Source: Cryomorphaceae bacterium
GTDB taxonomy: Bacteria; Bacteroidota; Bacteroidia; Flavobacteriales; Schleiferiaceae
NCBI GenBank assembly: GCA_013911625.1
Contig: JACESW010000001.1
Coordinates: forward strand, 1-41,040
Direction of reading: 5' to 3'
Length of the DNA: 41,040 bases
Position numbers and translations under genes: made by a program. Shown here in pieces: positions 18,404-27,166 of this stretch. Each line of letters begins with the position of its first letter. The stretch's first letter is position 1. The notes beneath the pieces are model-generated. The model had not been told where the DNA came from. It made no database searches and saw nothing but the letters and a program-made list of their open reading frames with translations.

Positions 18404-18813
18404 AGAAAACTATAGTACTGCTTTTTGTTGTTTTAGGATTCAACGCCAGTGCGCAGCAGGTGTTGCCTTGGGAAATGTTGGCCGTACCCTACTCCACTAC
18501 ACCTGATGGTCTCTATGAACCACAATTTCCTTCATGGCTCGATAAATACAAGAATACGGAAGTCGTAATTCAAGGATATTTAGTGCCCGTTGATGTTGAA
18601 GGTAATCAATATGCTTTGTCGAGATACGCATTCTCCTCGTGCTTCTTCTGCGGTAATGCTGCGCCAAACACTGTGGTAGAACTTGTTTTTAAGGAGCGAC
18701 CAGATGATTTAATTACAGACCAATTCGTTGTTGTTAAGGGCACTTTGGTATTCAACGCCGACGATCCCTTTCGTTTGTTCTTCATACTTCAACAAACAGA
18801 ATTTGCAGGATGA
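18400..18813 (+). CDS. Secreted CFFCG protein, DUF3299-like (first copy)
   Basis: A 137-residue exported protein. Signal peptide MKKTIVLLFVVLGFNASAQQ, likely cut after ASA. The mature part is a small beta-rich domain: VVIQGYLVPVDVEGNQYALSR, then SSCFFCGNAAPNTVVEL with Cys81 and Cys84 (CxxC), then FVVVKGTLVFNADDP. This pattern (an OB-like barrel and a conserved Cys loop) fits the DUF3299 group, found next to LolD/FtsX-type transporters linked to zinc in some Gram-negative bacteria, as I recall. It overlaps both neighbours by four bases. The two cysteines could bind metal or form a disulfide. Confidence 0.8.
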   Translation: MKKTIVLLFVVLGFNASAQQVLPWEMLAVPYSTTPDGLYEPQFPSWLDKYKNTEVVIQGYLVPVDVEGNQYALSRYAFSSCFFCGNAAPNTVVELVFKERPDDLITDQFVVVKGTLVFNADDPFRLFFILQQTEFAG

Positions 18814-19235
18814 AAAAGTTGATACTTCTAGCAGTTGTACTCATTTGCAACACATCTGAAGCCCAGATTAAAATTAAATGGAGCACATTCGAACGGTTGC
18901 AATTTGAGGAGGTGTTTGACGAAGAGTCAGCGGCTTGGCTAATAGCACCTATATGGACCGAAGATTTGAAAGAGCTCAATGGAAAGAAGGTCAAGATTAC
19001 TGGCTACATCATAGCGTTGGACGTTCTAGGAGATGAATATGCACTGAGTGCTTTTCCATTTGCGAGTTGCTTTTTTTGCGGCGCCAGTGGTCCAGAAAGC
19101 GTGATGGAATTGTCGCTTGATACCAAAACGAAGTACCTGACTGATGAAGTGCATACGTTTGTTGGAACACTAAGATTGAACGATGGTACAGGCATATTCC
19201 CTATTTCCTTAGATAAAGCAAAATCAATCGACTGA
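18810..19235 (+). CDS. Secreted CFFCG protein, DUF3299-like (second copy)
   Basis: A 141-residue homologue of the preceding product, likely a tandem duplicate that has diverged. Signal peptide MKKLILLAVVLICNTSEAQI. The core KVKITGYIIALDVLGDEYAL and FASCFFCGASGPESVMEL (Cys87, Cys90) align directly with the first copy, followed by VHTFVGTLRLNDGTGIFPISL. Outside the core the two copies share little, so the duplication is not recent. Its start overlaps the previous stop by four bases and its own stop overlaps the next start by one base (TGATG). Confidence 0.8.
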   Translation: MKKLILLAVVLICNTSEAQIKIKWSTFERLQFEEVFDEESAAWLIAPIWTEDLKELNGKKVKITGYIIALDVLGDEYALSAFPFASCFFCGASGPESVMELSLDTKTKYLTDEVHTFVGTLRLNDGTGIFPISLDKAKSID

Positions 19236-20215
19236 TGAAAAGGCTACTTCGAATTCTCATAACGCTAATGGCAGTATTGGTTTTGGCATTTTTAATCGGT
19301 CCCAAACCTGATGAGCCAGAATACTTTAACGATTTACCGGTTTTGGCCACGCCTTTTGAAGCGATCGAAGATTCCATTTACAATTTCGAAAGTCAACATA
19401 ATGTGTTAGAATGTGCTTATACCGAGGTCTTCTGGGCCGACTCGCTAAGGCAAACCGATTATTCCTTCTTGTATTTACACGGTTTTAGTGCAACTAAACA
19501 TGAAGGAGATTCCTTTCGTTACTTATTGCCAAGAAAATTCGGAATGAATGCTGTTTTTAATCGAATGGCCGGCCACGGACTCCAAGAAATCGACTCCGAG
19601 AGAATGTCCACATTTACGGCTGAAAGCGCGTGGTACAAAGCATTGTACGATTTCTCATTGGCGAAAAGATTAGGTAAAAAAGTAGTGATCGGTTCTTGTT
19701 CTACAGGTTCTTTATTGGCCTTAAGACTTGCCAGACTCTATCCGGAGGATGTTGCCGCTGTATTGAATTATAGTCCAAACATGGGGCTTCCTGACCCAAA
19801 CTCGGCCTTGTTAAACGGTCCATGGGGTCTCGAGCTGATTAAAGCGATATCAGGAACTGAGTACAGAATAGTTCCTGAACGTTCAGATACTATTCGAATC
19901 GTTTGTAAACCCATGGCGTACAGCTGGGAAAGTGTAGTGCAGATGCAGCATCTGGTAGAAACAGCAATTTCGGAGCAAGAACTTAACGAAATAAAAGTTC
20001 CCGTACTGAACATGGTATGGTATGAGGATGAAGTACATCAAGACTATGTAATCGATTTAGCCAAAGCTAAAGCTATGCATGACGCTATTGATGGACCGAA
20101 GAAATGGGTTACAACCGCTGCCAAGGAACACGTCATAGTTAATCACCGGTTATCTAAGGATCTTAAAACGGTTTACGCTGAAACCTATACATTCTTAGAT
20201 CGAATATTGCACTAA
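19235..20215 (+). CDS. Membrane-anchored alpha/beta hydrolase
   Basis: A 326-residue alpha/beta-hydrolase with an N-terminal membrane anchor or uncleaved signal (about residues 4-21, LLRILITLMAVLVLAFLIG). Oxyanion-hole motif LHGFSATK (about 81-88), nucleophile elbow SCSTG with Ser156 (Ser in place of the usual first Gly), an acid probably in MVWYEDEVHQDY (about 266-275) and a late His in AAKEHVIVNH. Substrate unknown; the family includes esterases, lipases and lysophospholipases. It overlaps both neighbours by a single base, so translation is probably coupled within the operon. It acts in the periplasm or at the inner membrane if the anchor is read correctly. Confidence 0.82.
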   Translation: MKRLLRILITLMAVLVLAFLIGPKPDEPEYFNDLPVLATPFEAIEDSIYNFESQHNVLECAYTEVFWADSLRQTDYSFLYLHGFSATKHEGDSFRYLLPRKFGMNAVFNRMAGHGLQEIDSERMSTFTAESAWYKALYDFSLAKRLGKKVVIGSCSTGSLLALRLARLYPEDVAAVLNYSPNMGLPDPNSALLNGPWGLELIKAISGTEYRIVPERSDTIRIVCKPMAYSWESVVQMQHLVETAISEQELNEIKVPVLNMVWYEDEVHQDYVIDLAKAKAMHDAIDGPKKWVTTAAKEHVIVNHRLSKDLKTVYAETYTFLDRILH

Positions 20216-21624
20216 TGGAATTTTACCGACCACAATGGCTTTGGGGTATACTACTTGTGGCAGTTCCTGTTTGGATACATTTTTTTGGAATTCGAACGAG
20301 GAAAGCCAAGGTAATCCCGTCATTGCTGTGGCTGGTAAAAGTCAATCCTTCACAACGAAGTAAATCTCGACTTAAAGATTTAATTGTGCTCCTGCTCAGA
20401 ATGCTTACGATAGTATTTGTAGTACTCTCATTGGCTAGTCCACGGTCGTCATTAAGTACAAAACTCTTACAGGTAGACAACTACCCCGCGAAATGGAATA
20501 CGCGGGATTCTTGGATGCCTACTCTTATTGAAAATTTAGACGATGGATTTTACCAATTGTACGATCGTCAAGGCACTTTTTATGGAACACATGAAAAAGC
20601 AGCCTTGCTGACCGTGATTGAAACAATGGCCTTTACCTACGCTCCGTTAGAGCAGGTACGTGATGCGCTCCTAATTAGTTACGGCTTTGACAATTCCTTA
20701 CGAGCGCCTGCTTGGATTCCATCAAGGCAAGTCAAATCAAACACACCTATTGAAAAGGAAGCAAATGCCCTCGGTGAGCTCATTTTTAAGTGGAAGGCAC
20801 TTGCTGAAGTAACTGTAGAGAAGAATAACAGTCTCGTAGATAGCAGAATGGATTCTACCTACAGTATTACCTTAGATGAAATGGGTAATGGACAGAATGT
20901 GTCTTTGACCATAACACACGATTCCATACAAGAGGATAACCTTTACTATTGGCACCCTACTACACAGTCTCGTCGATTGATACTTACAAACAAAGTAGCA
21001 TTACCTTTAAATGAGTTTATAAGCCCCAAAGATTCTGTGGTGCAATACAGCAGTGATCTTGTGATAAATTACGGAGTATTCAATACGGTCGTGCTGCTTG
21101 GATTTGATTTTATTCCTCCTTCACTCCATGGATATACTGGCAAGTTGGTACAATTTTCAAAGGGTATTCAAAATATAGTGAGTGGTACGACCATCCCAGA
21201 GTTGAACCACCCATTCTTTACGAACTTCTTCATTGGCCCTTCACTTCAAAATGCGTGGCCAGAAGTATCGAGTTATAACGAACTTGGGGAAGACCATGAG
21301 CCGCTATTACGGCTTAATGGAGCTGTTGTTGCTTCTTTAAGCGATCGGTTATTTAAGCAAGGTTTCATACCCAAGGATTGGACTCATCCCTTCTACAGAG
21401 CTATTAATCAATGGTCCTTGGGAAGCGGCAGGCGCATCGAATATGTGCCTTTCTTAGGTTCTGATTTTTACGAATCAAACATTAAACTCAATGGTATTGA
21501 CGTCATTGATAATCCTGAAAGTGAGTATTCACAGGGGTTTGCAGTGAATTTACACAATGAAAAATTGTACTTGCTGTTGGCGTTGCTTTGCGCGCTAATT
21601 GCGCTTATTTTTGTCAAAATCTAA
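20215..21624 (+). CDS. BatA-domain membrane protein (Bacteroides aerotolerance-like N-terminus)
   Basis: A 469-residue membrane protein. Residues 1-80 match the BatA N-terminal domain: a first helix (PQWLWGILLVAVPVWIHFF), a basic stretch with PSLLWLVKV, and a second helix (IVLLLRMLTIVFVVLSLASP). The middle (about 85-440) is a large extracytoplasmic region without a von Willebrand A domain or MIDAS motif that I can see. A third helix closes the protein (LYLLLALLCALIALIFVKI). Proteins of this layout are common in Bacteroidota and their function is unknown. The start overlaps the hydrolase stop by one base; the dihydroorotase homologue begins five bases after the stop, an arrangement I recall from other Flavobacteriia. 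Confidence 0.82.
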   Translation: MEFYRPQWLWGILLVAVPVWIHFFGIRTRKAKVIPSLLWLVKVNPSQRSKSRLKDLIVLLLRMLTIVFVVLSLASPRSSLSTKLLQVDNYPAKWNTRDSWMPTLIENLDDGFYQLYDRQGTFYGTHEKAALLTVIETMAFTYAPLEQVRDALLISYGFDNSLRAPAWIPSRQVKSNTPIEKEANALGELIFKWKALAEVTVEKNNSLVDSRMDSTYSITLDEMGNGQNVSLTITHDSIQEDNLYYWHPTTQSRRLILTNKVALPLNEFISPKDSVVQYSSDLVINYGVFNTVVLLGFDFIPPSLHGYTGKLVQFSKGIQNIVSGTTIPELNHPFFTNFFIGPSLQNAWPEVSSYNELGEDHEPLLRLNGAVVASLSDRLFKQGFIPKDWTHPFYRAINQWSLGSGRRIEYVPFLGSDFYESNIKLNGIDVIDNPESEYSQGFAVNLHNEKLYLLLALLCALIALIFVKI

Positions 21625-21629
21625 TCTCG

Positions 21630-22883
21630 ATGAAGCTTCTATTTAAAAACGCACAAATCATTGATGTTAAAAGTCCTTACAACGGACAGGAGCTCGACAT
21701 TCTTGTCAATGATGAACAAATAGAAGCCATAGGAAATCTCTCAACGGAACAAGCTGAAGGTGTCATAGACCTTAAAGGTTGTTGGCTAACCACTGGTTTT
21801 GCAGAATTACACTCGGATTTGGGGGAACCAGGTAACGAGGAATCTGAGGATTTGCTAAGCGGTTCGGCAGCGGCAGCTTCTGGCGGCTTTACTGCGGTCG
21901 GTGTTGTTAGTAACGGTCACCCACATTATGAAAGCAAAACAGGTGTTGAGTTTATACTGAATAAATCAGAATCACTACCAATACACTTGGTGCCAGTAGG
22001 AACCTTGTCTAAAGGTCGTAAGGGAGAAGAGCTCAGCGAGATGTTCGAAATGAACCAATTGGGCACCCATCTATTTGGTGACTACAAGCAAGGAGTTTCG
22101 AATGCCAATCTTCTGAAATTAGGGCTTTTGTACACCAAGCCCTTTGGTCGATTAATGGTTCACCCTGAGAATCACGAGTTAAGTGCGAACGGTAAAATGC
22201 ATGAAGGTGCGACAAGCACTTACATTGGGTTAAAGGGTATTCCAGTAGTTTCAGAAAGTACACAGATACAACGCGATTTAAGTATTCTTGAATATACCGA
22301 AGGTGCGATGCACATTGCCTCAGTCAGTACTGTTGAGGGCGTGGAGTGTATTCGAGACGCCAAATCCAAAGGATTAAATGTCACAGCAAGTGTCAATATT
22401 CACCACCTAATCTTCACTGATGAGGATTTAGAAAACTACAATACTGCACTAAAGGTATCCCCTCCTATCCGGACAGATGTTGAGCGTAGTGTTTTGTGGG
22501 AAGCCGTTGTAGACGGGACGATAGATTGTATTGCTGTCGATCATCTTCCCAAGGACATTGAGCAAAAGCAATGTGAGTTTGACAATGCCGAATTTGGAAT
22601 GGCCGGGTTGGAAGGTGCTGTGAGTGCGTTATTAGATCGATACGAGGTTTCAAAAGAACTCTTGCAAGAGAAGCTGAGTACAGTGCCTAGGTCATTATTG
22701 AATCTTCCGGAATTAACCATTCAAGAAGGTGCAACGGCAGAATTTACAATCATCACCTCTGGGAGCGAACAGATCACAGCCATGGGGTCTAAAGCTTTTA
22801 ACAATCCATTTAAAGGGTTGGATGTAAATAACTTTGTTAAAGGTGTTTACGTGAAGGGTAGTTATTTGTCACTCCACGCTTAA
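21630..22883 (+). CDS. Dihydroorotase homologue with missing metal ligands
   Basis: A 417-residue protein of the cyclic amidohydrolase (type I dihydroorotase) family. The fold signatures are present: LHSDLGEPGNEESEDL, AAASGGFTAV, GMAGLEGAVSALL and VDHLPKDIE. Several catalytic positions differ from active enzymes: the HxH metal motif is His61-Ser-Asp63, and MHIASVST replaces LHxxHxST, so a second His is lost. The remaining IHHLIF keeps HH. It may be a non-catalytic partner of another pyrimidine enzyme or act on another substrate; a true pyrC would then be elsewhere. The start was placed at ATG 21630 because the family begins right at the first beta strand (MKLLFKNAQIIDV). Last gene of the operon; its stop overlaps the convergent hydrolase stop by four bases. 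Confidence 0.83.
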   Translation: MKLLFKNAQIIDVKSPYNGQELDILVNDEQIEAIGNLSTEQAEGVIDLKGCWLTTGFAELHSDLGEPGNEESEDLLSGSAAAASGGFTAVGVVSNGHPHYESKTGVEFILNKSESLPIHLVPVGTLSKGRKGEELSEMFEMNQLGTHLFGDYKQGVSNANLLKLGLLYTKPFGRLMVHPENHELSANGKMHEGATSTYIGLKGIPVVSESTQIQRDLSILEYTEGAMHIASVSTVEGVECIRDAKSKGLNVTASVNIHHLIFTDEDLENYNTALKVSPPIRTDVERSVLWEAVVDGTIDCIAVDHLPKDIEQKQCEFDNAEFGMAGLEGAVSALLDRYEVSKELLQEKLSTVPRSLLNLPELTIQEGATAEFTIITSGSEQITAMGSKAFNNPFKGLDVNNFVKGVYVKGSYLSLHA

Positions 22884-23662
22884 TTAAAGTATATCTCTAG
22901 TCCGTCATAGGACAAGTACATATTTTCTGGCAGTTTACTGGATACTGTTTCGTGTAGTCCCATATAGTGACTCATGTGGATGAAGTACGTTTGTTTTGCA
23001 CCAATTTTCTTCGCTTGTTCGACGGCCTGTTCAAGCGTGTAATGACTGAAGTGGTCTCTGTGGTGCAACGCATCAATAACCAATACGTCTAAGCCTTCAA
23101 GCAATTTATACGTTGGTTCCGGAATGTGATTCGTGTCTGTCAAATAGGCCATCCCCCCTATCCGATATCCCAAGATAGGGAGTCGTCCGTGAATTACTGG
23201 AAGAGATTGAATATCAATCCCTTTCACACTAAATTTTTGACGATCTTCTACTGGAGTAGCATGTATCCGAGGTGCTCCGGGATATGGCTGCGGCTCAAAT
23301 GCATAGTCGTATACCTTCTTAATCCTATTTATGACCCTTTGTTGACCGTAAATCAACATTTCACTACCTGTTCTAAAGATTATCGGACGGGTATCATCCA
23401 AACCAGCAATGTGATCTTGGTGCTCGTGAGTAAATAGCACGGCATCTACATGAGTCAGCTCTGCATTGAGCATCTGCTGCCTAAAATCGGGTCCAGTATC
23501 TATTTGAAGATGTACACCATCATATGTGATATGCACCGAACTTCTACTACGATGATCCTTGGGGTTTAAACTTGTGCAGACCTCACAAGAACAGCCTATG
23601 ACAGGTACGCCTTGGGAGGTTCCTGTACCTAAGAAATATAGTGTTCCACTTTTCTTGCTCAT
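22880..23662 (-). CDS. PhnP-like metallo-beta-lactamase-fold hydrolase
   Basis: A 260-residue MBL-fold metal hydrolase. The binuclear metal motif is THEHQDHIAGLDD (His79, His81, Asp83, His84), preceded by DTGPDFRQQ. The N-terminal FLGTGTSQGVPVIGCSC plus EVC (Cys24, Cys26, Cys29) matches the PhnP branch, in which cysteines hold a structural zinc; later histidines are in VIHGRLP and ALHHRDHFSHYT. PhnP itself is a cyclic phosphodiesterase, but no phosphonate genes are here, so the substrate may be another cyclic phosphate or nucleotide. It has the same gene neighbour on its 3' side (dihydroorotase homologue, convergent) and is divergent from the 475-residue protein. Confidence 0.9.
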   Translation of the reverse strand: MSKKSGTLYFLGTGTSQGVPVIGCSCEVCTSLNPKDHRSRSSVHITYDGVHLQIDTGPDFRQQMLNAELTHVDAVLFTHEHQDHIAGLDDTRPIIFRTGSEMLIYGQQRVINRIKKVYDYAFEPQPYPGAPRIHATPVEDRQKFSVKGIDIQSLPVIHGRLPILGYRIGGMAYLTDTNHIPEPTYKLLEGLDVLVIDALHHRDHFSHYTLEQAVEQAKKIGAKQTYFIHMSHYMGLHETVSSKLPENMYLSYDGLEIYFN

Positions 23663-23756
23663 TTGGTCTACTTTTTGCTCATTTTCCCATAGAAAACGGT
23701 CTAATCGAAGTTAGGAAGTTTTAAATTAGCACCAAGAACTAATCTCAGCAGGATTA

Positions 23757-25184
23757 ATGACGCCAAGAACCATCCATACCACTGCGCAGAAAGCGCTAAA
23801 AATCAATCTTAACTCAGACATCTACGGCACTTTCGCGGAAATTGGCGCGGGTCAAGAGACAGTTCGTGAGTTTTTTAGAGCCGGTGCTGCTTCAGGTACA
23901 ATTGCAAAAGCAATGAGCGCCTATGATAAGGCATTCTCAGATGATATCTATGGTATTGAAGAGGACAAGCGCTACGTCACTCAGAGTAGGCTGCAGAAAA
24001 TGCTCCGTCACGAATACGGTTTGATCGAAAAGCGTCTTGACAGAGCTAAGCATCCTAGTAAGACCTACTTTGCATATGCTAATACAGTTGCCACTATAAA
24101 CTTTGCCAAGACATTTAAGGGTCATGGGTGGATGGGGATTCGTTTTCAGACGGCACCAACGAAAGAAACCAATGATATTATTTTACATTTTCGTTTACAC
24201 GAAAACGAGGCTAAGCATCAGCAAGAAACAGTTGGACGTCTAGGTACTAATCTCATATATGGAGCTTACAAGTTCTATGATGACCCAAAGCTTTTTCTAG
24301 AGAGCCTCTACGACAATATTGATAAAGACGCTATTGAGATTGATTTGATCAACTTTAATGGCCCTGATTTCGCTCAAGTAGATAATCGTTTGATGTCTCT
24401 TCAATTGATTAAAAACGGTTACACTGATGCAGTCATTTTTGGACCAGAAGGGAACAACTTGTTACCGGCTGAATTGCTTTATAAAAAGCATGTACTGGCA
24501 ATGCGCGGTTCTTTTAGGCCTGTAACCAAGGTAAATATGGACATGATTAAGTGTGGCTATGACATGTTTACCAACGATAAAAAGGTCGATTCAGATAGAA
24601 CCGTTGTATTGTGGGAAATCACCTTGAATAACTTGTTGGCTGACGGAGAACTCGATGAACAAGACTTCTTGGACAGGGCGGAAATCTTATGTGCCTTGGG
24701 TCAAACAGTTCTGATTTCGAATTATCAAGAGTATTATAAGCTCGTAGATTACTTTGGCCGTTTCTCCAAAAAGCGCCAAGGATTGGTGATGGGTGTAAAT
24801 AACCTTACCGAGTTGTTTAAGGACAAATACTACCGCGGCTTGCAGGGTGGTATTTTAGAAGCATTTGGACGTATTTTCTCCAAGGATTTGAAGATTCTCG
24901 TGTATCCTTTTATAGATCATGACAATGAAGAGAAAATCATGCGTAAAGAAGATGCAGAAGTACATCCTCGTTTTAGACCAATCATCAACTATCTCATCTT
25001 CCACAATAGAATTCTCGATATCGAAGACTTCGATCACGACATTACCAACATATTCTCGCGAGAGGTATTAAATCAAATACGCGCTGGTGAGGAAGGTTGG
25101 TCAGATTGTCTGCCGGAATATGTACATCACGTAATTCGAGACAAAAAACTCTTCGGATATACAGGCGAAGCTCAAGAAGCTTAA
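23757..25184 (+). CDS. Conserved protein of unknown function (475 residues)
   Basis: A soluble 475-residue protein with no signal peptide or membrane helix. I recognise the sequence as a widespread bacterial family, with the N-terminal hallmark YGTFAEIGAGQETVREFF and then GAASGTIAKAMSAYD, but no function is established that I know of. Related entries sometimes carry labels such as nicotinate-nucleotide adenylyltransferase or TonB-dependent receptor; I see neither a nucleotidyl-transferase HxGH motif nor any outer-membrane feature, so those labels look wrong. Other notable parts: ANTVATINFAKTFKGHGWMGIRFQ and a C-terminal DHDNEEKIMRKEDAEVHPRFRP. The stop overlaps the photolyase stop by four bases. 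Confidence 0.8.
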   Translation: MTPRTIHTTAQKALKINLNSDIYGTFAEIGAGQETVREFFRAGAASGTIAKAMSAYDKAFSDDIYGIEEDKRYVTQSRLQKMLRHEYGLIEKRLDRAKHPSKTYFAYANTVATINFAKTFKGHGWMGIRFQTAPTKETNDIILHFRLHENEAKHQQETVGRLGTNLIYGAYKFYDDPKLFLESLYDNIDKDAIEIDLINFNGPDFAQVDNRLMSLQLIKNGYTDAVIFGPEGNNLLPAELLYKKHVLAMRGSFRPVTKVNMDMIKCGYDMFTNDKKVDSDRTVVLWEITLNNLLADGELDEQDFLDRAEILCALGQTVLISNYQEYYKLVDYFGRFSKKRQGLVMGVNNLTELFKDKYYRGLQGGILEAFGRIFSKDLKILVYPFIDHDNEEKIMRKEDAEVHPRFRPIINYLIFHNRILDIEDFDHDITNIFSREVLNQIRAGEEGWSDCLPEYVHHVIRDKKLFGYTGEAQEA

Positions 25185-26491
25185 GCGTTCGCCAAAGCTG
25201 TCTTAAATCGGTCTAAACATCTTTCTCTAGCCCATTTGTGCTCAACAATAGGCTCTGGATATTGGGTTGTACCATATTCTGGAACCCAGCGTTTGACATA
25301 CTTTAGTTGTTTGTCAAACTTCTCAAGTTGAGACGTAGGATTGAATACTCTGAAATATGGTGCGGCATCTAAACCCGATCCACTAGCCCATTGCCAACCA
25401 CCTATATTACTAGCCAAATCAAAATCCAATAACTTTGCTGCGAAGTAGCGCTCCCCTAGTCTCCAATCTATAAGTAAATGCTTCGTTAGAAAACTAGCAA
25501 CAATCATTCGGACACGATTGTGCATATAGCCTGTAGTGTTCAATTCCCGCATACCTGCATCAACAATTGGATATCCTGTCCTACCCTCACACCAAGCTTT
25601 GAAATGTTCCATATTGGTTTCCCACGGAATAAGGTCATATTTTGGTTTGATGGCCTTTTCTCGACTTTCCGGAAAATAATACAAAGCCATTTGAAAGAAA
25701 TCTCTCCATATGAGTTCGTTGACGAAGGTGTCATTACCGACAAGACCTTTACGCAGAAGGCTTCGCACGGAGATTGATCCGAATCTTAAGTGCATACCAA
25801 GTCTAGTCGTTCCCTTTTCATTGGCAGGGAAATTACGAGTAGCATCGTACGTCTTAATAATACTCTCGTCTACTCTGGATGACGGCAATGAAACCTCAGT
25901 ACATGTAAAGCCCATAGACTCTAATGACGGAATAGTTATTGGCTGTTGTTTGAAGAAACTCTTGAAATACTTGGTATTGGGATAAGCTTTAGCATGGTAG
26001 TCGGTCAGTTTCTTGCGCCAGGCCTTACCATAAGGACTAAATACTAAATACGGCGTACCGTCGCCTTTCACTACTTCGTTCTTTTCGAAAACGACATGAT
26101 CTTTCGCCCCGACCACGGGAATTTCATGCTCACTCCAGAATTTAAAAATATCTTCATCTCGCTCACGAGCATAGGGTTCATAGTCACGATTCAGAAATAC
26201 ACTTTTTACAGTATACGTTTGATTAAGAATTTTCATGGCCTCTGCTGGCGTACCATAGAATGCGTGTAAGGAGCTACCTATCCCTGTTAACTGGTCTTGC
26301 AACTCGGTTAATCGTTGATGTAAAAACGACACTCGAGCATCAGATTTATCCTCAAGTTTATCCAATATGTTTCTATCAAAAATAAAAATAGGCACCACTG
26401 GATGCCCACTTTTCAGCGCTTTCCAAAGTCCGGCGTTGTCTTCCAGTCTAAGGTCGCGTCTAAACCAAAAAATACTTACTTCTTTCATCAT
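25181..26491 (-). CDS. phrB: Class I DNA photolyase (cryptochrome/photolyase family)
   Basis: A 436-residue FAD flavoprotein that splits UV-induced pyrimidine dimers with blue light. The N-terminal antenna domain starts [13 protein letters not shown]. In the FAD domain the electron-transfer triad aligns with E. coli Trp306/359/382: Trp290 (LIPWETN), Trp343 ([12 protein letters not shown]) and Trp366 (GGWQW), at identical spacing 53 and 23. Asn362 matches the FAD-N5 asparagine typical of CPD photolyases, and Trp368 the substrate-stacking Trp384. FRVFNPTSQ completes the domain. This places it with class I CPD photolyases rather than FeS or DASH types. It overlaps folE by four bases (ATGA) and is the last gene of the carotenoid-pterin run, so it is probably light-induced with it. 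Confidence 0.94.
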   Translation of the reverse strand: MMKEVSIFWFRRDLRLEDNAGLWKALKSGHPVVPIFIFDRNILDKLEDKSDARVSFLHQRLTELQDQLTGIGSSLHAFYGTPAEAMKILNQTYTVKSVFLNRDYEPYARERDEDIFKFWSEHEIPVVGAKDHVVFEKNEVVKGDGTPYLVFSPYGKAWRKKLTDYHAKAYPNTKYFKSFFKQQPITIPSLESMGFTCTEVSLPSSRVDESIIKTYDATRNFPANEKGTTRLGMHLRFGSISVRSLLRKGLVGNDTFVNELIWRDFFQMALYYFPESREKAIKPKYDLIPWETNMEHFKAWCEGRTGYPIVDAGMRELNTTGYMHNRVRMIVASFLTKHLLIDWRLGERYFAAKLLDFDLASNIGGWQWASGSGLDAAPYFRVFNPTSQLEKFDKQLKYVKRWVPEYGTTQYPEPIVEHKWARERCLDRFKTALANA

Positions 26492-27159
26492 CTAAATGAC
26501 TCGAGAAATGCTTTTTTGTTCATGTCTTTTTCAAATTCTCCATGGAAGGACATCGTAATAGTCGAACTACCGTCATCTTCAATACCTCTAGTTTTTACAC
26601 ACATGTGATCAGCTTCAAGGTAGACAGCAACATCATTAGTACCTAGACCGTCCATTAATGCCTCTGCTATTTGCCTGGTAAGTCGTTCTTGAACCTGTGG
26701 TCGCTTGGCATAGTGTCTAACAATACGGTTCAACTTACTAAGGCCAACAACGCTGCCGTTCGGAATGTAGGCGACGTGACACTTCCCAATAATTGGTACG
26801 AAATGATGCTCACAGTGCGAATGGACTTTGATGTCCTTTTCAATGAGCATTTCATTGTATTCAAACTTGTTGGAGAACAACTTCATCTCTGGCTTATTAT
26901 CGGGATTAAGACCCGCAAAAGCTTCCTTAACGTACATTTTAGCAACGCGCAAAGGCGTGCCGTTTAAGCTATCGTCATTTAGATCAAGTCCTAAGATGTC
27001 CATGATATCACGGAATTTTTCAGCGATCATACTGATTTTCTCATCTTCTGACATATCGAAGGCGTCAGAACGCAGTGGAGTGTCTATTGAAGTGCCTAAA
27101 TGAGCTTCTACCAACTGTTCTAATTGCTCAGCAGTGTAGCCCTTTTCGTGGTGTGTCAT
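26488..27159 (-). CDS. folE: GTP cyclohydrolase I (FolE)
   Basis: A 223-residue enzyme that turns GTP into 7,8-dihydroneopterin triphosphate, the first step to folate and other pterins. The zinc site is visible: Cys116 and His119 in [11 protein letters not shown] and Cys187 in DHMCVKT; the catalytic HH pair (His118-His119) is there too. [23 protein letters not shown] is the strong family signature. I prefer the ATG at 27159 (MTHHEKG), seven bases after the PTPS stop; an ATG at 27186 would add nine residues and overlap the previous gene by 20 bases. Being located between the pterin synthase and photolyase genes suggests it supplies pterin for the photolyase antenna or another light-linked use. 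Confidence 0.95.
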   Translation of the reverse strand: MTHHEKGYTAEQLEQLVEAHLGTSIDTPLRSDAFDMSEDEKISMIAEKFRDIMDILGLDLNDDSLNGTPLRVAKMYVKEAFAGLNPDNKPEMKLFSNKFEYNEMLIEKDIKVHSHCEHHFVPIIGKCHVAYIPNGSVVGLSKLNRIVRHYAKRPQVQERLTRQIAEALMDGLGTNDVAVYLEADHMCVKTRGIEDDGSSTITMSFHGEFEKDMNKKAFLESFR

Positions 27160-27166
27160 AATACTT

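Noticed and set aside
23757..25184. Nicotinate-nucleotide adenylyltransferase or TonB-dependent receptor
   Set aside because: No nucleotidyl-transferase HxGH-type motif, no signal peptide, no beta-barrel pattern and no TonB plug.
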